NCBI GenBank assembly: GCA_905339235.1
Contig: CAJPFG010000017.1
Span: 124,001-188,000 of the forward strand
Reading direction: 5' to 3'
From: Phycisphaerales bacterium
GTDB lineage: Bacteria; Planctomycetota; Phycisphaerae; Phycisphaerales; UBA1924
DNA length: 64,000 bases
Of this stretch, positions 57,864 to 64,000 are shown one piece after another. The notes under the pieces were generated by a model, which had not been told where the DNA came from, ran no database searches, and was given only the letters and a program-made list of their open reading frames with translations. Both the position numbers and the translations under genes were made by a program. The stretch's first letter is position 1, and every line of letters begins with the position of its first letter.

Positions 57864-60746
57864 ATGACATCGAAGCGGCGTTTCGGCGCGGCGGCCCTCG
57901 TGGCGGTCTGTGGCCTCTCCACGTGCGTGCTCGCTCAGGACAAGAAGGAAGAAGATTTCAAGCCCTGGGCCGAAGTCTCCAAGGACTTCACCCAGGTCGT
58001 CTCCACCGCCGACGGCCAGCCCAGCCTCTTCGGCGTCTGGAAGCGCCAGAAAGACTCCCAGATGCTCGCCGAGTTCCCCCGCGGCTGGGAAGGCCAGAAA
58101 CACTTCTGGGCCATGACCGTCCCCACCGGCGAGGCCTTCGCCGGCCTTCAGTCCGGCGATCTCTACGTCTATTGGAAACGCTTCGACAAGCGCATGGCCC
58201 TGATCATGCCCAACCTCGACGTCCGCTCCACCGGCGACCGCGAAAGCAAGGACTCCATCAAGAACCACTTCGTCGATCGCGTCCTCATCGACGTCCCGAT
58301 CGTCACCATGGGCCCCGGTGGCCAGCCGGTCATCGACCTCGATGAACTCCTCATCAACAACGCCAGCACCTTCTACGGCGGCCAGGCCGGCGGGCTCAAC
58401 ACCCGCCTCGTCACGCTCGACTCGGTCAAGGCCTTCCCGCAGAACGTGGAGATCACCTTCACGGCCCCGGCCGCGGGCGGACGCCTCAAGTCCTTCCACT
58501 ACTCCATCAGCAGTATCAAGGAAGACCCCGAATACAAGCCCCGCGTCGCCGACGAGCGCGTGGGCTACTTCACCACGACCTACCGCGACCTGGGCAAGTT
58601 CCAGGACGACAAGGTCGAGACCCGGTACATCAACCGCTGGAAGTTGGAGAAGAAAAACCCCACCCTCAAGATGAGCCCTCCCAAAGAGCCCATCGTCTAC
58701 TACGTCGAGCACACCGTCCCCGCCCGCTACGCCCGCTGGGTCAAGGAGGGCACCGAGTACTGGAACAAGGCGTTCGAGAAGATCGGCTACATCGACGCCG
58801 TCCAGGTCTACTACCAGGACAAGGAAACCGGCCAGAACATGGACAAGGACCCCGAGGATGTCCGCTGGAACTTCATCCGCTGGCTCTCCAACGACATCGG
58901 CACCGCTATCGGGCCCAGCCGCGCCCACCCCATCACCGGCCAGATCCTCGACGCCGACATCGTCCTGACCGACGGCTGGATCCGCCACTTCTGGTACCAG
59001 GCCAACGAACTCGCGCCCAACATCGCCATGGAAGGCATGAGCACCGAGACCCTCGCGTGGCTCGAGACCCGCCCACAGTGGGACCCGCGCGTCCGCCTCG
59101 CCCCGCCCGAACAGCGCGACGCCATCATCCAGCAGCGCGCCATGGACCGCGCCCGCAACGGCATCACCGCCTACGGCGGCCTGCCCATCGCCCTGGCCGA
59201 TCCCAGCGTCGCCGCGAACCCGGACCTCCGCGACCTCGCGGCCAGCCTCAACGCCCGTTTCGGCCTCTGCATGGCCAGCGAGGGCATGGCCCGCGATATG
59301 GCCGTCACCGGCCTCTACATGGAAGTCGCCGGCCTGCTCGACGACCCGCCCGCGGCCGGTGACAAAAAAGACGACAAAAAGGAAGAAAAGAAGGACGAAG
59401 TTGACAAACTCGACGGCATCCCCGAGTGGTTCATCGGCCCCGCGCTCGCGCACCTCACCGTGCACGAGGTCGGGCACACCCTGGGCCTGCGCCATAACTT
59501 CAAGGCCTCCTCGCAGTACACCTTCGCCCAGATCAACAGCGAGGCCATGAAGGGCAAGCCCTACGTCGGCTCGGTCATGGACTACACGCCCGTCAACATC
59601 AACATGGACGAGAAGAACGTCCAGGGCGACTACCACATGATCGGCATCGGCTCCTACGACGAGTGGGCCATCGAGTACGGGTACACCACCGGCGACCTCA
59701 AGGAAGTCCTCAAGAAGGTCGGCGAGCCCGGGCACGAGTACCTCACCGACGAGGACACCGGCGGGCCCGACCCTCTCGCCCGCCGCTACGACTTCGCCAA
59801 GGACCCGCAGACCTACTGCCGCAACATGATCTCCCTGGCCAAGTTCTCCCGCGGCAAGATCCTCGACAAGTTCGTCAAGGACGGCGACCCCTGGAGCAAG
59901 GCGCGCAAGGGCTACGAGATCACCCTGGGCACCCAGGCCGGCGCCGTCAACATCATGGCCAACTGGATCGGCGGGGCCCACATCGCCCGTGACCGCAAGG
60001 GCGACCCCAACGGCCGCGCCCCCCTGACGCCCGTCACGGCCCAGGAACAGCGCGACGCGTTGAAGTTCGTCATCGAGAACTCTCTCTCCGACGAATCCTT
60101 CGGCCTCACGCCCGAACTGCTCGTGAAGATGACCGTGAACAAGGACGAGAACGCGTCGGGCGACCCCGCCTGGGCCGTGCATGACCGCATCGCGGGCATC
60201 CAGGCCTCCACGCTCACCATGCTCATGAACCCCGGCAAACTCCGCCGCGTCTACGACAACGAGGCCTACATCGCCTCCGACCAGGACCAGATCACCCTGC
60301 CCGAACTGCTCAACACCGTCAGCGACGCGGTCTGGAGCGAACTGGACAAGGGCGTAAACCAGAAGTACACGCCCCGCAAGCCCATGATCTCCAGCCTCCG
60401 CCGCGCCCTGCAGCGGGAGCACGCCGAACGCCTGATCGATCTCACCATCGACTCGGGCTTCAATGTCGCCAGCAAGACGATCGCGAATCTCGCGACCGAC
60501 AAACTCCGCGAGATCCGCGCCAGGATCGGCAAAACTCTCGAAAAGTCCGACAGCAACCTCGACGCCTACACCAAGGCCCACCTCTCCGAACTGCAACTGC
60601 GCATCGGCAAGGCCCTCGACGCGAACTACATTTACAACCAGGCCTCCGGCGGCGGCGGCGGCTTCCCCGGCTTCATGTTCTTCGGCCAGCCCGGCGACCA
60701 GAAGGCCCCCGGAACGGTCCGCCCCACCGAGTCCGCCCCCGAGTAA
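57864..60746 (+). CDS. Large secreted zinc metalloprotease (DUF5117/DUF4953-like)
   Basis: A 960-residue exported protein with a signal peptide (about 1-25, ending VLAQ). The catalytic motif HEVGHTLGLRHNF puts zinc ligands His534, His538 and His544 and the general base Glu535 in the metzincin arrangement. A Met-turn candidate, VGSVMDYTPVNINM, follows about 40 residues later. N-terminal YFTTTYRDLGKFQD and YYVEHTVPARYARWVKEGTEYWNKAFEKIGY match DUF5117/DUF4953 proteases. A Lys/Asp/Glu-rich linker (about 495-513) precedes the active site. ATG 57864 follows AGGAG by nine bases. It is a stand-alone gene ended by a strong terminator. It probably digests protein outside the cell or in the periplasm. 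Confidence 0.88.
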   Translation: MTSKRRFGAAALVAVCGLSTCVLAQDKKEEDFKPWAEVSKDFTQVVSTADGQPSLFGVWKRQKDSQMLAEFPRGWEGQKHFWAMTVPTGEAFAGLQSGDLYVYWKRFDKRMALIMPNLDVRSTGDRESKDSIKNHFVDRVLIDVPIVTMGPGGQPVIDLDELLINNASTFYGGQAGGLNTRLVTLDSVKAFPQNVEITFTAPAAGGRLKSFHYSISSIKEDPEYKPRVADERVGYFTTTYRDLGKFQDDKVETRYINRWKLEKKNPTLKMSPPKEPIVYYVEHTVPARYARWVKEGTEYWNKAFEKIGYIDAVQVYYQDKETGQNMDKDPEDVRWNFIRWLSNDIGTAIGPSRAHPITGQILDADIVLTDGWIRHFWYQANELAPNIAMEGMSTETLAWLETRPQWDPRVRLAPPEQRDAIIQQRAMDRARNGITAYGGLPIALADPSVAANPDLRDLAASLNARFGLCMASEGMARDMAVTGLYMEVAGLLDDPPAAGDKKDDKKEEKKDEVDKLDGIPEWFIGPALAHLTVHEVGHTLGLRHNFKASSQYTFAQINSEAMKGKPYVGSVMDYTPVNINMDEKNVQGDYHMIGIGSYDEWAIEYGYTTGDLKEVLKKVGEPGHEYLTDEDTGGPDPLARRYDFAKDPQTYCRNMISLAKFSRGKILDKFVKDGDPWSKARKGYEITLGTQAGAVNIMANWIGGAHIARDRKGDPNGRAPLTPVTAQEQRDALKFVIENSLSDESFGLTPELLVKMTVNKDENASGDPAWAVHDRIAGIQASTLTMLMNPGKLRRVYDNEAYIASDQDQITLPELLNTVSDAVWSELDKGVNQKYTPRKPMISSLRRALQREHAERLIDLTIDSGFNVASKTIANLATDKLREIRARIGKTLEKSDSNLDAYTKAHLSELQLRIGKALDANYIYNQASGGGGGFPGFMFFGQPGDQKAPGTVRPTESAPE

Positions 60747-60772
60747 TCGCACAACAACTCGTTCCGGCCACA

Positions 60773-60801
60773 GGCCCCGCCATCCCGGCGGGGCCTTTTT
60801 T
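60773..60801 (+). terminator. Rho-independent terminator of the metalloprotease gene
   Basis: GGCCCCGCC pairs with GGCGGGGCC around ATCCC and is followed by six T residues. It starts 27 bases after the stop codon. The last gatA codon is at 60804, so the site lies between two convergent genes. Confidence 0.9.
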
Positions 60802-60803
60802 CG

Positions 60804-62311
<1,508 letters not shown>

Positions 62312-62315
<4 letters not shown>

Positions 62316-62623
62316 GCGCCACCCCCGTCGCCGAGCACTTTGGGCACCTTGAGGAACTGGTCGTGCATCTCGGGCGCGATGCCGCGCAGGGCTTCGGGCG
62401 GCAGCGTCGGGCCGGGCTGGTCGTCGTCGAGGCGGTTGGTGAGTTCGCCCACGTTGGCGAGAGGCTCGACGCCGTCGAGGTCGAGGCGGCGGAGCCGTTC
62501 GACGTACGTCACGATGGTGGAGAGCGACGTGCGAAGTTCGGCGCTCTGCGCATCGGTCACGGTGAGGCGCGAGAGTTTGGCCAGTTTGCGGATGTACTCG
62601 TCGGAGAACTCGTGGCCGGGCAT
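62312..62623 (-). CDS. gatC: Glutamyl/aspartyl-tRNA(Gln/Asn) amidotransferase subunit C
   Basis: GatC holds GatA and GatB together. The 103-residue protein has the family features: an N-terminal helix (EYIRKLAKLSRLTVTDAQS), LSTIVTYVERLRRLDLDGVEPLANV, and LRGIAPEMHDQFLKVPKVL at the end. Length is normal. It precedes gatA with a four-base overlap, so the two are translated together. Confidence 0.95.
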
Positions 62624-62670
62624 GGACTCAGTGTACGGGCGGGGAAGCGCGAGAGGGCAAGAATCCCCGG

Positions 62671-63429
62671 ATGAGCCGACGGATCAAAGCCATGTGGAGA
62701 ATCCTTCGCACGCCGTGGGGGTGCGCGGCCATGGCCGCGGTGCTGATCACCGACTTGCTGATTCTGGGCTGGCTGGTGCGGTTCGATACGCGGGTGTCGG
62801 CGTGGGTGACGCGGCACGTGTACCGCGATTTCAGCGGGCGCCGGGGCGAGTTCGTGGATTCGATCCAGTTGGTGCGCCGCGAAGGCGGCGGCTTTTCGGT
62901 CATCGACGCGTCGCAGAGCGCCGACGAGTTGGCGACGCTCTCGCAGGGCGCGCCCGAGCGGGTGGTTTCGGTCTCGTACTGGCGGGGCGCGTGGTGGGTC
63001 GGGGCGTGGGCGCCGTGGTGGAAGCGAGAGGTGAGCACGGTGCTGGTCGCGGAGTTGGCCGACGGCGCCGAGCCGGAGCCGCGCGAAGTATCGCTCGCGC
63101 GACGGGCCCTGAGCGATCGGATGCGGACGCGCGAGCGGGTGAACTTCGCGGAGGAAATCGAGGCGGGAGACTACAACCGCAGGAGTTTCGTGTGGTGGGG
63201 CCCGGTGCACGACGCGGTGATGGGACTGCTGGTGGTCGGGCTGCTGGCGTGCGTGCCGTCGATGCCGGGGTGGTGGCGGCGGCGCGGGGTGAAGGCGCGA
63301 TTGGCGCGCGGGGTGTGCCCCGCGTGCCTGTACGACATCTCGCGGACGCCGGAATCGGGCGGACTCACGCGGTGCCCCGAGTGCGGTCGCGCGTGGGCCG
63401 CGGATGCGTCTATTCCGGCGCGGCGCTGA
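62671..63429 (+). CDS. Two-helix membrane protein with C-terminal zinc ribbon
   Basis: A 252-residue protein with a membrane helix near the start (about 15-37, AAMAAVLITDLLILGWLV), an exposed region of about 150 residues and a second helix (about 183-205). It ends with a zinc ribbon, CPACLYDISRTPESGGLTRCPECGRAW, of the kind at the end of many planctomycete membrane proteins. The exposed region contains REGGGFSVIDASQSADEL and RVVSVSYWRGAWWVG. I do not recognise a family. The end of the gene overlaps the end of the VTT gene by about 20 bases on opposite strands. Confidence 0.7.
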   Translation: MSRRIKAMWRILRTPWGCAAMAAVLITDLLILGWLVRFDTRVSAWVTRHVYRDFSGRRGEFVDSIQLVRREGGGFSVIDASQSADELATLSQGAPERVVSVSYWRGAWWVGAWAPWWKREVSTVLVAELADGAEPEPREVSLARRALSDRMRTRERVNFAEEIEAGDYNRRSFVWWGPVHDAVMGLLVVGLLACVPSMPGWWRRRGVKARLARGVCPACLYDISRTPESGGLTRCPECGRAWAADASIPARR

Positions 63430-64000
63430 TTCGTTCGACGGCCCGGGTGGCGATCTGCCCGATGAGGAGCACGATGATCACGCCGAGCGCGATGCCGCCG
63501 TAGAAGACCCATGGCGGGATCGCGCTGCTCCAGGACTCCTTGCTGAACTCCTTGATGCCGACGCCGATCCACGCCGCGATGATGGTTCGGGGCGCGATGC
63601 CGAGAAGAGTTCCCAGGATGTAGACGGACGGGCGGACCTTCATGGCGGCGAGGACGAGGTTGGTCATGGCGAAGGGCGAGTTGGGCGGCAGGCGGAGGAG
63701 CGTGACCATGCCGAGAGTTCTCGCGAAGGAGTGTCGTTCGCCGATCAGTGCGTCTCGCACGGCGCGCCATTTGGGGTTGCTCTCAACGACGGCGACCACG
63801 CGTTCGCCGGACGCGGCGCGGGCGATGACGTAACCGATGATGCTGCCGCCGACGCAGCCGAGCACGGCCGCGGGGGCGCCCAGCGCCAGGCCGAAGGTGT
63901 ACCCGGCCAAACCGGACTGTGCGTAGGTGGGGAGGAGCGTGAGGCCAGAGAGGACGGCGAAGCCGATGGTGAAGATCACCCAACCGGCGGGGCCTTGCGA
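63410..64000 (-). CDS. TVP38/TMEM64 (VTT-domain) membrane protein, partial
   Basis: The frame runs to the window edge, so the N-terminus is missing; at least 196 codons are seen. The visible part has the VTT pattern: FGLALGAPAAVLGCVGGSIIGYVIAR, LLRLPPNSPFAMTNLVLAAMKVRPSVYILGTLLGIAPRTIIAAWIG, then a final helix. TVP38/DedA-like proteins have been linked to lipid scrambling and membrane homeostasis. Upstream codons GPAGWV are also typical, which supports a start beyond the window; a GTG at 63979 is a less likely start. Confidence 0.8.
   Translation of the reverse strand, partial: SQGPAGWVIFTIGFAVLSGLTLLPTYAQSGLAGYTFGLALGAPAAVLGCVGGSIIGYVIARAASGERVVAVVESNPKWRAVRDALIGERHSFARTLGMVTLLRLPPNSPFAMTNLVLAAMKVRPSVYILGTLLGIAPRTIIAAWIGVGIKEFSKESWSSAIPPWVFYGGIALGVIIVLLIGQIATRAVERISAAPE

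Noticed and set aside
57816-60752. A 978-codon minus-strand frame opposite the metalloprotease
   Set aside because: Gly/Val/Asp-rich without domains. The plus strand has the signal peptide, HEVGH site, ribosome-binding site and terminator.

Overview
The window looks like a chromosomal segment of a high-GC planctomycete, most likely of the Phycisphaerae. This is inferred from GC-rich third codon positions, membrane proteins ending in a CxxC...CPxCG zinc ribbon (3095-3600 and 62671-63429), a GldF/GldG-type ABC exporter with a separate DUF4340 protein, a Kelch-repeat relic, a 7-bp satellite-like array and a tRNA without an encoded CCA. No 16S rRNA is present, so the placement is an inference.

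Layout. 1-14.4 kb is ordinary chromosome: a truncated HEAT-like protein, an LPG-synthase-type membrane protein, a DUF444 VWA protein, a three-gene ABC exporter operon, a PAS/GAF/receiver protein, prmC, purD, a DUF4340 protein and metF. At 15.4-18.4 kb a tightly overlapping operon encodes a methyltransferase, a geranylgeranyl-reductase-like flavoprotein and a type III polyketide synthase. It is followed by a decayed IS200-like (RAYT) transposase between two about 115-bp inverted REP-like arms (18.4-19.1 kb). At 19.2-24.6 kb come small hypothetical genes, a quinone-oxidoreductase-like protein and the ribosomal genes rpsP, trmD and rplS, with no rimM and with terminators between or after them.

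24.7-45.1 kb is a metal and metalloid resistance island. A minus-strand CusCBA-like operon is bracketed by a small Cys-rich secreted protein and a TRASH-like metal-binding protein. Divergent from it is an ars operon (arsR, arsP-like permease, arsE-like redox protein, arsF, arsG) that converges on an ACR3 arsenite pump. The arsR and ACR3 upstream regions carry matching operator-like palindromes in the same position relative to a TATACT -10 element. After a tRNA-Leu(UAA) comes a plus-strand CzcCBA-type (HME1) operon with several His-rich metal-binding stretches. It also starts with a small Cys-rich secreted protein and ends with a His-rich one.

45-64 kb holds a DUF5703 glycosidase with a LamG-like insertion that looks circularly permuted, a His-rich Fur-family regulator, a PpiD/SurA-like protein, rpsD with a double-hairpin leader, a third RND pump operon with a thioredoxin and a DUF2892 protein, about 1 kb of non-coding DNA with a Kelch relic and 7-bp repeats, a large secreted zinc metalloprotease, gatC-gatA, a zinc-ribbon membrane protein and a truncated TVP38/VTT membrane protein.

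All functions are read from sequence motifs and family knowledge. No database search was run.
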